NCBI GenBank assembly: GCA_028824685.1
Contig: JAPPCZ010000010.1
Span: 1 to 64,000, forward strand
Length of the DNA stretch: 64,000 nt
Direction of reading: 5' to 3'
Source: Candidatus Poribacteria bacterium
GTDB lineage: Bacteria > Poribacteria > WGA-4E > WGA-3G
Every line of letters starts with the position of its first letter. Position 1 is the stretch's first letter. The notes below the pieces were generated by a model. The model ran no database searches. It saw only the letters and a list, made by a program, of their open reading frames with translations, and was not told the DNA's origin. Both the position numbers and the translations under genes were made by a program. This document shows, piece by piece, positions 53,563 through 62,671 of the stretch.

Positions 53563-55872
53563 ATGCAGTTCACATACTATTGGCCGGTGTGGGCAGTAAT
53601 ACTTGGTATTCTCATTACTGTTAGCATCACAGTATATGGGTATCTCAGGATAGGACACCCATTACGCCGCGTACTCCGATATTCACTCATCGCTTTACGA
53701 TTTTTCGCCATTGCAATTTTACTTTGTTGTCTGTTAGCACCTGTGATTATAGAAAAGAAAGACGTTACACCTATATCCCATCTATCTATATTGGTTGATA
53801 CCTCACGGAGTATGCAATTAGAAGGCAATTATTCCGGCAAATCTGATACCTCACGGCTGAGCCAAGTGAACCAACTTCTATACGATGAATCAAGCAATTT
53901 TTTAGATGCCTTGAACAATGATTACAATGTCCATCTCTACCGTTTCGATTCAGTTCTCCACCAAGGTGCAACCACTGTGGATAATTTTGAACCGAAAGGC
54001 ACACTTACCGATATTGCCTCTGCTGTCCGTGAAGCAGCACAAATGTGGAGAGGACAACCAAACGCAGGGATCGTGTTAATTACTGATGGTGCACATAACG
54101 CCTCTAAGTTATTAGTAGAAGATATAGTTGCTTTAAATATTCCAGTTTATGCTTTAGGTGTCGGTTCACCGCAACCACCGAAAGATATACAAATCCAAAA
54201 CGTTGATGTTTTGCCAGTTGCCTATACTGGACATGAAACTGTTATCCGAGTGACAGTGGCGCAGACAGGGTATGCTGCTGAATCAGTTCGGGTTTCCCTT
54301 CGTGAATCGGGGAACAATCGCCTCGTTGATGCATCAATGATAACTTTTCCGCAAGTTAGTTCAGAACAATCTGTTACTTTGAATGGACAAAGTGTTGTAA
54401 ATGGCACACAACATGTCGTTGAACTAAAATTGACGCCTGAGACCGAAGGCAATTTTCAATATAAAGTGATACTCCCTGCCCTTGAAGGTGAACTTACAAA
54501 TGCGAATAATGAAAAAACCTTTACTTTGAAAGTTGTGAAAGCAAAACTAAGTGTCTTTTTTTTAGAAGGGAGACCACGTTGGGAATATGCATTCCTCAAA
54601 CGCACTTTGGAACGTGACCCGAATATCCAATCAACTTTTGCTGTTCTGTCGAAAAAAGTTCGTCCTGAATCAGTACTCGAGCGCAACGATGGGTATTATC
54701 CACAAAACCTCAATACACAACTTTTGCAGTTTCCAAAAACTCGCGAGGAACTTTATGAATACGATGTGTTAATTTTAGGAGATTTGTCTGCTGAACACCT
54801 AACTACCATGCAGCAACAGGCTATTGTTGATTTTGTGGAACAACGCGGGAAAGCGGTTATCTTTCTACCATCGCACAACGCATTAGACATGAATGGTTTT
54901 AGGAACACACAATTTGCGCGGATACTTCCAATTCAAATTCCTGCTAATGGATGTCGGGAACAAGAGGGAGAGTTTTCACTTGACCTTACGCAAGCCGGCA
55001 CATTTCACCCGATGCTGCAACTTACAGACGATATAGAACGCAATACTGAGATTTGGCAAAATCTACCTGCACTTTCCCGCATATTTCTCGGTTTTCAACT
55101 GAGAGCTGGTACTACGACACTCATCAAAAAACAGAGTGGAGAACCAATTCTGGTTTTTCAGCGAGTTGGTCTGGGAAAAAGTCTGCTCTTCGCTGCTGAG
55201 GGAATATGGAATTGGGACTTTGGCGTAAATGCTTTTAAAGGCACAACTTATCAAACAGTGTATTCACGTTTTTGGGCACAAGTGATCCGATGGATGGCAC
55301 AGCAATCCGATGAAAATCGGATATATATCACAACCACTGCACCAACTTATGCACAAGGTGAGACAGCGCAGATCAATGTCCGGGCATACTCGCATACCTT
55401 CCAACCTCAAGATGATGCTGAAATTCAGTTGTCGGTTACATCTCCCAGCGGTTCAACATTTCCGCTTAAAACACGCGCTGCCGCTACTGAAAATCAGACA
55501 ACAAATTCTGGCAGCTATACTGCTCAGTTGAAAGTAGAAGAAAAAGGGACGTATCGGATTCAAGCTGCTGGCGTAATAGGCAATATACCTTTGGGAAAAG
55601 ATGAAATGGAAATTTACGTTCATCCACAATTGATTGAATTAGAAGCACCACAACTGAACGAACCACTACTCAAGGAAATCGCAGAGCAAACTGGAGGTGT
55701 TTACCTTACAATTGAGGACGCTCTCTCACTCCCTGAAAAGATTGATACTGTGCAGAACCCTGTCTTTGTTGATACAGAACGCGATTTATGGGCACATCCG
55801 CTCATCCTTATCACAATTGTCGGATTATTAAGTACTGAATGGTTTATACGAAAACGCATCGGACTCGTATAA
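53563..55872 (+). CDS. vWA-domain membrane protein with glutamine-amidotransferase-like domain
   Basis: This 769-residue protein has two N-terminal membrane helices (WAVILGILITVSITVYGYL, FFAIAILLCCLLAPVII). A vWA-like domain follows with the MIDAS motif DTSRSMQ (Asp79, Ser81, Ser83) and ITDGAHN. A class I amidotransferase-like segment DVLILGDLSAEHLTTMQQQAIVDFVEQ is next, then a beta-domain and a C-terminal helix (HPLILITIVGLLSTEWFI). Such proteins occur with MoxR ATPases and DUF58 proteins and with DUF4159 and DUF4175, in envelope-related clusters whose precise role is unknown. It starts the six-gene same-strand array. Confidence 0.83.
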   Translation: MQFTYYWPVWAVILGILITVSITVYGYLRIGHPLRRVLRYSLIALRFFAIAILLCCLLAPVIIEKKDVTPISHLSILVDTSRSMQLEGNYSGKSDTSRLSQVNQLLYDESSNFLDALNNDYNVHLYRFDSVLHQGATTVDNFEPKGTLTDIASAVREAAQMWRGQPNAGIVLITDGAHNASKLLVEDIVALNIPVYALGVGSPQPPKDIQIQNVDVLPVAYTGHETVIRVTVAQTGYAAESVRVSLRESGNNRLVDASMITFPQVSSEQSVTLNGQSVVNGTQHVVELKLTPETEGNFQYKVILPALEGELTNANNEKTFTLKVVKAKLSVFFLEGRPRWEYAFLKRTLERDPNIQSTFAVLSKKVRPESVLERNDGYYPQNLNTQLLQFPKTREELYEYDVLILGDLSAEHLTTMQQQAIVDFVEQRGKAVIFLPSHNALDMNGFRNTQFARILPIQIPANGCREQEGEFSLDLTQAGTFHPMLQLTDDIERNTEIWQNLPALSRIFLGFQLRAGTTTLIKKQSGEPILVFQRVGLGKSLLFAAEGIWNWDFGVNAFKGTTYQTVYSRFWAQVIRWMAQQSDENRIYITTTAPTYAQGETAQINVRAYSHTFQPQDDAEIQLSVTSPSGSTFPLKTRAAATENQTTNSGSYTAQLKVEEKGTYRIQAAGVIGNIPLGKDEMEIYVHPQLIELEAPQLNEPLLKEIAEQTGGVYLTIEDALSLPEKIDTVQNPVFVDTERDLWAHPLILITIVGLLSTEWFIRKRIGLV

Positions 55873-55990
55873 CTCCATTTCTGCACAATTTGCTTCTGAT
55901 TAGCAAACAATGTGTTTGTAATCGCGCAATTATTGTGCCGCTTACATTACGATTGCAAACTTGACTATAATTGAAAAAGAAAACTAGATT

Positions 55991-56698
55991 ATGAATGTGT
56001 TGAATAAGATTTGGAAATTGATAAAAAGATATACTTCAAAACCTAAACTTTTTGTTTGTTGTTGCTTACTATTTTGTGTTGTAATTAGCACACAACATGC
56101 AGGTGAACTCTTTACGATTGCGCAAATACAATATGGCGGCGGTGGCGATTGGTACGGCGATCCTTCTACTATCGGGAATTGGCTCCGACTGCTCCGTGAA
56201 CGAACAGAGATTGAAACCGCAGATGATCGGGTAATTCTCAAATTGACCGACCATGCACTTTATCAATATCCTATGCTCTATCTTGTCGGACACGGCAATA
56301 TCCGTCTCACTGAACAGGAGGTTACAGCACTACGACAATATCTTACAAATGGTGGTTTTCTCTTTGTCAATGATGATTACGGGTTAGACAAAAGTTTCCG
56401 ACGAGAGATCAGCAGAGTTTTTCCTAAGCAGGAGTTACAACCGATACCAAACTCACATCCCATCTACCACTGTTTTTACGATCTACCGGGACTCCCAAAA
56501 ATACACGAGCATGACTCTGAACCAGCACAAGGTTTTGGAATTTTTCACGATGGGCGAATGGTCCTTTTTTACGCATACAGTGCTGATATCGGCGATGGAT
56601 TGGAAGATCCAAGAGTACATCCAGATGACACACCAGAAGTCCGTGAACTCGCGACAAAGATGGCTGTAAACATAGCAGTATATGTTTTAACCCATTGA
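55991..56698 (+). CDS. DUF4159 protein
   Basis: This 235-residue protein has an N-terminal signal or anchor (LFVCCCLLFCVVISTQHAGEL). The DUF4159 core is visible as FTIAQIQYGGGGDWYGDP near the start, YPMLYLVGHGNIRLTEQEVTALRQYLTNGGFLFVNDDYG, and SHPIYHCFYDLPGLPKI. The fold is amidotransferase-like (class I GATase relatives). It occurs beside vWA and DUF4175 genes in many bacterial envelope clusters. Function unknown. It begins 118 bases after the vWA gene. Confidence 0.85.
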   Translation: MNVLNKIWKLIKRYTSKPKLFVCCCLLFCVVISTQHAGELFTIAQIQYGGGGDWYGDPSTIGNWLRLLRERTEIETADDRVILKLTDHALYQYPMLYLVGHGNIRLTEQEVTALRQYLTNGGFLFVNDDYGLDKSFRREISRVFPKQELQPIPNSHPIYHCFYDLPGLPKIHEHDSEPAQGFGIFHDGRMVLFYAYSADIGDGLEDPRVHPDDTPEVRELATKMAVNIAVYVLTH

Positions 56699-56729
56699 GT
56701 ATCTTAACATTTGGAAGGAGTTTTACAAT

Positions 56730-57080
56730 ATGAATCGCATCAGAAATATCAGTATAGTTATTATTATCACTTCAAGTGTGATGATTATACTGTCTGCAAC
56801 GGATTTGAGTGCTCTTATAAATGTTTTTCTTATTGGGATAGGAGTGCTCAGTATCGTGGCGGTCTTATGGTGCCTTGTGGAGATGTTAAACCGGCGCAAT
56901 TATAAAATAGGAAAGATATTTACATCCCAAATTATGATGAAAGTTCTATTTGTCCTTCTAATAATTACGGCTTTTACACTTTACATAAGTTCTAAGATGG
57001 ACTTATGGGAAGCAAGGCAGATTGAAAAAGCGCTGCTTCAGCAAAACCCGGCACTTATTGAAAATCATCGGCTCGATTAA
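56730..57080 (+). CDS. Small membrane protein in the envelope array
   Basis: This 116-residue protein has about three membrane segments (IVIIITSSVMIILSATDL, VFLIGIGVLSIVAVLWCLVEM, VLFVLLIITAFTLYIS) and a short charged C-terminus. TTGGAAGGAG precedes the ATG. No family recognised. It sits 31 bases after the DUF4159 gene and 29 before the protease-TPR gene, so it belongs to the same transcript. Confidence 0.65.
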   Translation: MNRIRNISIVIIITSSVMIILSATDLSALINVFLIGIGVLSIVAVLWCLVEMLNRRNYKIGKIFTSQIMMKVLFVLLIITAFTLYISSKMDLWEARQIEKALLQQNPALIENHRLD

Positions 57081-57109
57081 AAAAGCATCCTTCACGCCAA
57101 AGGTGTACT

Positions 57110-58963
57110 ATGTCTACAGAAGACTTTACAGACCTTAAAAATAGTAATTCCATAGTCTGTATAGAGACGACGCGTATCCCTTTATTCGGTGGCAGTGGGA
57201 GCGGATTTTTCGTAAAACCAGACATGATTGTGACCAACATCCATGGCATCGCACCTCGGAGGCCTGTTTTCGTAAGATCGTTTGACAAAAAGATGGCTTG
57301 GAAAGTTGAAGGTGTTGCTGCGTTTGATGCTAAAAACGATCTTGTCGTTTTAAAAATTGCTGGTGAAGGCACACCACTTCCACTCGGCAACAGTGATATT
57401 TTGCAGAGTGGTGAACCTATTTCTGTCGTAGGATTTCCCGATAGTAAATATGAGGTAACAGAAGGCACTGTCCATAGCATCCGAGAAAGTGACAAATTGA
57501 TCCGAATGAACGTCAACACATCTTATGGAAGTAGTGGTAGTCCTGTGCTAAACGATAAAAGACAAGTTATCGGAATTGTTGTTGGTTCATGCAATTTTTA
57601 CGGTCATGCTATCCCTTCAAGCCCGCTCAAGGCCCTGCTTGGTCGGTCAGAGATAGCAGAACCTTTGGTAAAGTGGCGCAAGCAAAAACCTATCCGTTCC
57701 TATGCAAAATATGTTCAAGGGGAACAGCACTATAGGAAGAAACGTTATCGCAAGGCGATAGTTGAATTTGACAAAGCCATCAAACTTAATCCTGAGTTCA
57801 TTAGGAACTATTTCGAACGAGGAAGTGTCAAGGCTAAACTTGGTGATGTTGAAGGCGCTATAACAGATTATGATAGAGCTATCCAACTTGATGCTGATGC
57901 CTTTCCTGTTTACAGTAATCGGGCGTTGGCGAAGGTTGAACTTGGCAACTATGAAGGCGCAATAGCCGATTACGACAAAGCCATAGCACTAAACCCAGAG
58001 GTGGAAAGGCTCTATTTCAATAGAGCGCGAGCGTATGCCTTGCATGAAAATTATGAGGCAGCCATAACCGATTATGATAAAGCCATAAAACTAAATCCTA
58101 AGGATGCAGGTCTTTACAATAATAGAGGTCTTGCGAAGGTTGAACTTGGCAACTATGAAGACGCAATAGCCGATTATGATAATGCCATAAAACTAAAACC
58201 TAAGCATGCTCCTTTTTACAATAACCGTGGTGTCGCGAAGTCATGGCTTGGTGATGTTGAAGGTGCGATAGCCGATTACGAGAAAGCCATAAAATTAAAT
58301 CCTGAGAATACTTCTGCATACAAAAATCGGGTTGTTCTACGGACTAACCTTGGCACCACCGAATCCGCCCAAGGAAATGTGGAGAAGGCAGAAAACTTGT
58401 ATCAAGAAGCAATTGAAGACTGTACTGCCGCTATCAATATAGAACCGGAGAAAACTGATAACTACCACAGACGAGGGCATGCAAAATCCGAAATCGGCAC
58501 CCTCAAGGCAGATCAAGGCAATGCTGTAGAAGCACAGCAGCACTATGAAGCGTCAATTGAAGACTGGACGCAAGTCATCAAACAAGACCCAAAGGATGCT
58601 ATTGCTTACAACAATCGCGCATGGGTGAAGCATCTCTTAGCGAAATCTCACGCAGCATCTGGTGATACAGTAGAGGCACAAGCGTTAAACAAAGCAGCAA
58701 CAATTGACAGCGATGAAGCCATCAAACTTAATCATGAGGTGGCTGTCTTCTATCACACTCGCGGGGCTGTGAAGGCAGCTATGGGTGATTCTGTTGGAGC
58801 GATAGAAGATTTTGATATAACCCTCGAAATTGACCCTAAAGATGCCAAAGCCTACTTTGACCGGGCACTTGCAAAAGAGGCATTTGGACAACATGATGCA
58901 GCAAAATCGGATTTTGAGAAAGCGAAGGGGTTAGACCCAAATGTTGAAAAAGAGTATAGATAA
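57110..58963 (+). CDS. Trypsin-like serine protease fused to TPR repeats
   Basis: This 617-residue protein has an N-terminal trypsin-like (HtrA-type) domain (about 1-190) with the triad visible as His45 (IVTNIHGIA), Asp77 (KNDLVVLKI) and Ser142 in YGSSGSP. A run of about nine tetratricopeptide repeats follows (DAIADYDKAIKLNPKD-like units, 200-610). No signal peptide, so it is probably cytosolic or exported by a route not evident here. The fusion suggests the TPR part recruits the protease to partners. It is part of the same-strand array. Confidence 0.87.
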   Translation: MSTEDFTDLKNSNSIVCIETTRIPLFGGSGSGFFVKPDMIVTNIHGIAPRRPVFVRSFDKKMAWKVEGVAAFDAKNDLVVLKIAGEGTPLPLGNSDILQSGEPISVVGFPDSKYEVTEGTVHSIRESDKLIRMNVNTSYGSSGSPVLNDKRQVIGIVVGSCNFYGHAIPSSPLKALLGRSEIAEPLVKWRKQKPIRSYAKYVQGEQHYRKKRYRKAIVEFDKAIKLNPEFIRNYFERGSVKAKLGDVEGAITDYDRAIQLDADAFPVYSNRALAKVELGNYEGAIADYDKAIALNPEVERLYFNRARAYALHENYEAAITDYDKAIKLNPKDAGLYNNRGLAKVELGNYEDAIADYDNAIKLKPKHAPFYNNRGVAKSWLGDVEGAIADYEKAIKLNPENTSAYKNRVVLRTNLGTTESAQGNVEKAENLYQEAIEDCTAAINIEPEKTDNYHRRGHAKSEIGTLKADQGNAVEAQQHYEASIEDWTQVIKQDPKDAIAYNNRAWVKHLLAKSHAASGDTVEAQALNKAATIDSDEAIKLNHEVAVFYHTRGAVKAAMGDSVGAIEDFDITLEIDPKDAKAYFDRALAKEAFGQHDAAKSDFEKAKGLDPNVEKEYR

Positions 58964-59028
58964 AAAATCCAAAGTCGTAAGTCCTATATTAGTGTTACGT
59001 TTTCTACTCTCACAATAAGGAAATCAAC

Positions 59029-62000
59029 ATGTCAAATCAAAACATAAATCAGGTCTACCAATCCATCATTACCAAACTTAGTGCTGTGCGGCGAACATGG
59101 CGATGGCTTATTTTCTCGGAAAGCTTCCTCAGATTGATCACAACACTTGCGTTGGTGATGACTCTAATCCTTTTCTGTTTTCAACTTCCACTTCACAGCC
59201 TTATCCGCAGCAGTATTGTGATTCTCTCGGTTGGTATTGCTATCTACATCACCTTTCGTATTCTTATTCGTCCACTATTGCGCAAATTGCCACATTCAAC
59301 AGTTGCGGCATACCTTGAAAAAGCCTATCCGAACATTGAAAATAGAATCCTCAGTGCTGTTCAACTTAAACCGACTTTAGAAAACAACAGACTGGGATAT
59401 GCACAAGAATTCGTTGAACAGTTGATTTTTCAAACGCAACAAGATGTTAAGAAAATTGAATCGAAAAAGATTTTTCAGAACGAGTTTGTAAAAATCAAAC
59501 GGAATGCAGGGATTACAGTTGTTGCATTAGGAGTGCTGGCACTTACGAACTTTCTTTTACCTTCTGCGTTGAAAGGGTTTACCCAAACAATCGAAACTTT
59601 GCCAAAAACACCTATGGAAGGTTTTACAGCACAGATAGAAGAGGTCCGCCCAGGGAACATCCAAATTAAGCGCGGTGCAGATGTTACCGTCACTGCAAAA
59701 GTCAGTGGACACCTTGACGCATCAGTTTATCTCTATTACTGTTTGGCACAAGCGGATAGTGAGTCAAAAAATGACACAAATGTACAGGAATCTCCTGATA
59801 CAGACATGAATGCAGGACAAAATGAGCAACAATTACCGCATCTATCGGATAGCGAGACATGGCAATCCTTACTGATGAACCGAGAACCGACTGAGATTCC
59901 GTATAGTGCTAAAATTGAGAACATTGACCGATCACTACAATACTATGTTTCAACTAAAGACGTAGCATCTGAGCATTATCAAATTACGGTAAGCCATGAA
60001 CCGATTGTCAAGACCTTTCAACTTCAACTTAACTATCCTGCATACACACAACTACCTTCTCAAACTCTTGAAGCAAACACAGGTGATCTGGAAGTTCTTT
60101 ATGGAACAGAAGTTGTCCTTACAGGAGAAAGCAATAAGCCACTTACAGAAGCACATCTGATTTTTGAAGAATCTGATCTTGTAAAGCTCGAAATCGAAGC
60201 GGAAACACAAATGAAGGGTAGTTTTATAGCAAAAGAAGCAGGTACCTACCACATTCAGATACAAGACACTGACGGTTTAACAAACTCTGACCCGCTTTCC
60301 TACACGCTCAACGTTTTCAAAGATAGTGTGCCTCAAGTTGAGATTATTGAACCCGGCAAAGACCTTGTTTTAGATAACGATATGCTCGTCAAACTCAAAG
60401 TTGAAGCAACTGATGATTACGGCATTCAGGCACTACAATTGGTACATCGCATTCAAAAAGAGAATGCTGATGACGTTACTATCATGCTAAAGCAAATCCC
60501 ATCAACCACATCACCGCCACAAACATCGCAATTTCTAACGTATAGTTGGGATATTGAGCCGATTGGACTTTTTCCGGGAGAGGCTGTCTCCTATTATGTG
60601 CAGGCAATTGATACCGACGATGTTTCTGGTCCCAACATCGGAAAATCGCGTACATACACAGTCCGTTTTCCAACACTTGATGAACTATATGAAAACCTCG
60701 CAGCAGAACAGGAAACTGAACAACTCGGACTCGACGAACTATTCGACGAACAGACCGAAGCTACCGGAATCGTTGACGAACTACTTGATAAAATCCGAAA
60801 GTTCAGGGAATTTACACTTTCTGACAAAAAATTAATGCAGCAGGTCGTTGAATCCCAAAAAGAAATTCAGCGGAAGGCAAATGAACTTATCACGGAGATG
60901 GAGCAGACAGCGGCTGAAATGGAGAAAAATCAACTCTTTGAACCTGAAACCATTCAAAAATATCAAGAACTGCAAGAGTTGATGAAGGAAGCACTATCTG
61001 AAGAACATCAGGAGCTTTTGAAAAAATTGAGTGAGGCATTAGCACAACAACAATTGACTGAACAAGAAAACGCAATGGCTGAAGCCAATTTCAATCAGGA
61101 ACAGTTTCAGCAGCAGCTTGAACGTTTGAAATCGCTTTATGAGCAGCTTATTATGCAGCAGAAACTTGAAGCAGCTGCAAAACAGGCGCAAGAACTTGCG
61201 GAGCAACAGAAGCAATTGATTGATTCTTTAGAAGACACATCTGTATCAAAGAATACGGAGGAATCTGAATCTACAAATGCGACGCAGGCACAGGATGAAC
61301 AACAGGAACAAGCTAATAATGTATCCGAACTCAATGATGCTGCCCAAAAGGAAGATCGGATTAAACAAGAATCTGATAAACTCAGTGAGAAATTGGACAC
61401 ACTCGGTAACGAAATGTCCGAGATGGCAAAATCTCAAGAAAATGCCGCACCACAAATTCAGAAAGTCGCTGATGAAGTTAAACGCCTCAACCAATATGCA
61501 CAGGATCAGCAACTTTCCGAAAATCTGCAGAATACGAGTCAAAGTCTACGGAATGCACAGAGGCAAGATGCCCAGCAAACAGGTAGACAAGCCGAACAGA
61601 CCATGACAGAATTAGCACAAGGTTTAGATAACGCGTTGGAATTTATGGAAGGTTCAAATGCTGAACAAGCATTAACCGCTATGCAAGAAGCAGTAAAAAG
61701 TGGTTTATATTTTTCTCATCTTCATGAGAAGGTCATCAATCAAACGAATGAATTGGTTACTACAAATACGCATGATTACATCGCGAGTGAAATCAGGCAG
61801 CTACAACAACTTGCCGCTGAGGAACTCAGTGCTGCCAAAGGCATAACACAACTTGCAGATAAACTTTGGGAACTTGGAAAACAGCAGATGCAAATTGATC
61901 CAAAGATTGTATGGAGGTTGAACGCTACAAGCGATGCGCTCAGTCGTGCTGCACGCGCGCTGGAAGATAGAGAAACAAGCCTTGCCCTTCCCATCCAGAG

Positions 62001-62646
62001 AAAAGGTCTCGCTGACATCAACCAGGCGATTTTTGACTTGATCAATGCTATGGCACAAATGAACCAACAAATGGGTGCAGGTGGACTACAAGATATGCTT
62101 GAACAACTGCAACAACTCGCGCAAAGCCAAGAGCAGCTCAACGAAATGGCACAAAACCTCAGTCAGCAGATGCGCGAACGAGGACAAACACCGGGCTTAC
62201 AACAACGACTTGAAAGAATCGCTGCGCAACAACAACTCATCCGTGAGGCAACGGAAAGACTCGCGGAAATTACTGAAAACGCTGCGGAGATGCTCGGAAG
62301 TCTAAAAAATGTTGCTGAAGAAATGGCAGACGTTGAGAAAAAACTTGAGCAAGGCACACTTGATGACCAAGTCATTGATCAACAGGAACGAATTTTGACC
62401 AGAATGCTTGATAGTTTAAAATCGCTGCAAAAGCATGATGTCGGTAGACGACGTAAGGCGCAAGTTGCGAAAAAACCTTCTGCCATGCCGCAGGAAGTAC
62501 CAGCACTACATCCAGAACTGTTAGAAATCGTCCGCAAACTTGAAACAACACCCAATGCTAAGGAATTGGAAAACATCCCATTTCAATATCGTGAACAACT
62601 TCGCCAGTATTTCAAAGCACTCTCGCAAAAGACAGTGGGAGAATAG
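59029..62646 (+). CDS. DUF4175-type large membrane protein
   Basis: This 1205-residue protein has two or three N-terminal membrane helices (LIFSESFLRLITTLALVMTLIL, VVILSVGIAIYITFRIL, and a further one at AGITVVALGVLALTNFLL). Beta-sandwich regions follow with AYLEKAYPNIENRILSAVQL and TDGLTNSDPLSYTLNVF, then a very long Gln/Glu-rich helical, coiled-coil part (about 550-1140) rich in EQQQ and QQL heptads. It resembles the DUF4175 family found next to vWA and DUF4159 genes. A structural or complex-forming envelope role is likely. Confidence 0.8.
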   Translation: MSNQNINQVYQSIITKLSAVRRTWRWLIFSESFLRLITTLALVMTLILFCFQLPLHSLIRSSIVILSVGIAIYITFRILIRPLLRKLPHSTVAAYLEKAYPNIENRILSAVQLKPTLENNRLGYAQEFVEQLIFQTQQDVKKIESKKIFQNEFVKIKRNAGITVVALGVLALTNFLLPSALKGFTQTIETLPKTPMEGFTAQIEEVRPGNIQIKRGADVTVTAKVSGHLDASVYLYYCLAQADSESKNDTNVQESPDTDMNAGQNEQQLPHLSDSETWQSLLMNREPTEIPYSAKIENIDRSLQYYVSTKDVASEHYQITVSHEPIVKTFQLQLNYPAYTQLPSQTLEANTGDLEVLYGTEVVLTGESNKPLTEAHLIFEESDLVKLEIEAETQMKGSFIAKEAGTYHIQIQDTDGLTNSDPLSYTLNVFKDSVPQVEIIEPGKDLVLDNDMLVKLKVEATDDYGIQALQLVHRIQKENADDVTIMLKQIPSTTSPPQTSQFLTYSWDIEPIGLFPGEAVSYYVQAIDTDDVSGPNIGKSRTYTVRFPTLDELYENLAAEQETEQLGLDELFDEQTEATGIVDELLDKIRKFREFTLSDKKLMQQVVESQKEIQRKANELITEMEQTAAEMEKNQLFEPETIQKYQELQELMKEALSEEHQELLKKLSEALAQQQLTEQENAMAEANFNQEQFQQQLERLKSLYEQLIMQQKLEAAAKQAQELAEQQKQLIDSLEDTSVSKNTEESESTNATQAQDEQQEQANNVSELNDAAQKEDRIKQESDKLSEKLDTLGNEMSEMAKSQENAAPQIQKVADEVKRLNQYAQDQQLSENLQNTSQSLRNAQRQDAQQTGRQAEQTMTELAQGLDNALEFMEGSNAEQALTAMQEAVKSGLYFSHLHEKVINQTNELVTTNTHDYIASEIRQLQQLAAEELSAAKGITQLADKLWELGKQQMQIDPKIVWRLNATSDALSRAARALEDRETSLALPIQRKGLADINQAIFDLINAMAQMNQQMGAGGLQDMLEQLQQLAQSQEQLNEMAQNLSQQMRERGQTPGLQQRLERIAAQQQLIREATERLAEITENAAEMLGSLKNVAEEMADVEKKLEQGTLDDQVIDQQERILTRMLDSLKSLQKHDVGRRRKAQVAKKPSAMPQEVPALHPELLEIVRKLETTPNAKELENIPFQYREQLRQYFKALSQKTVGE

Positions 62647-62671
62647 GTTTACATAATAATTGGAGCGCAAA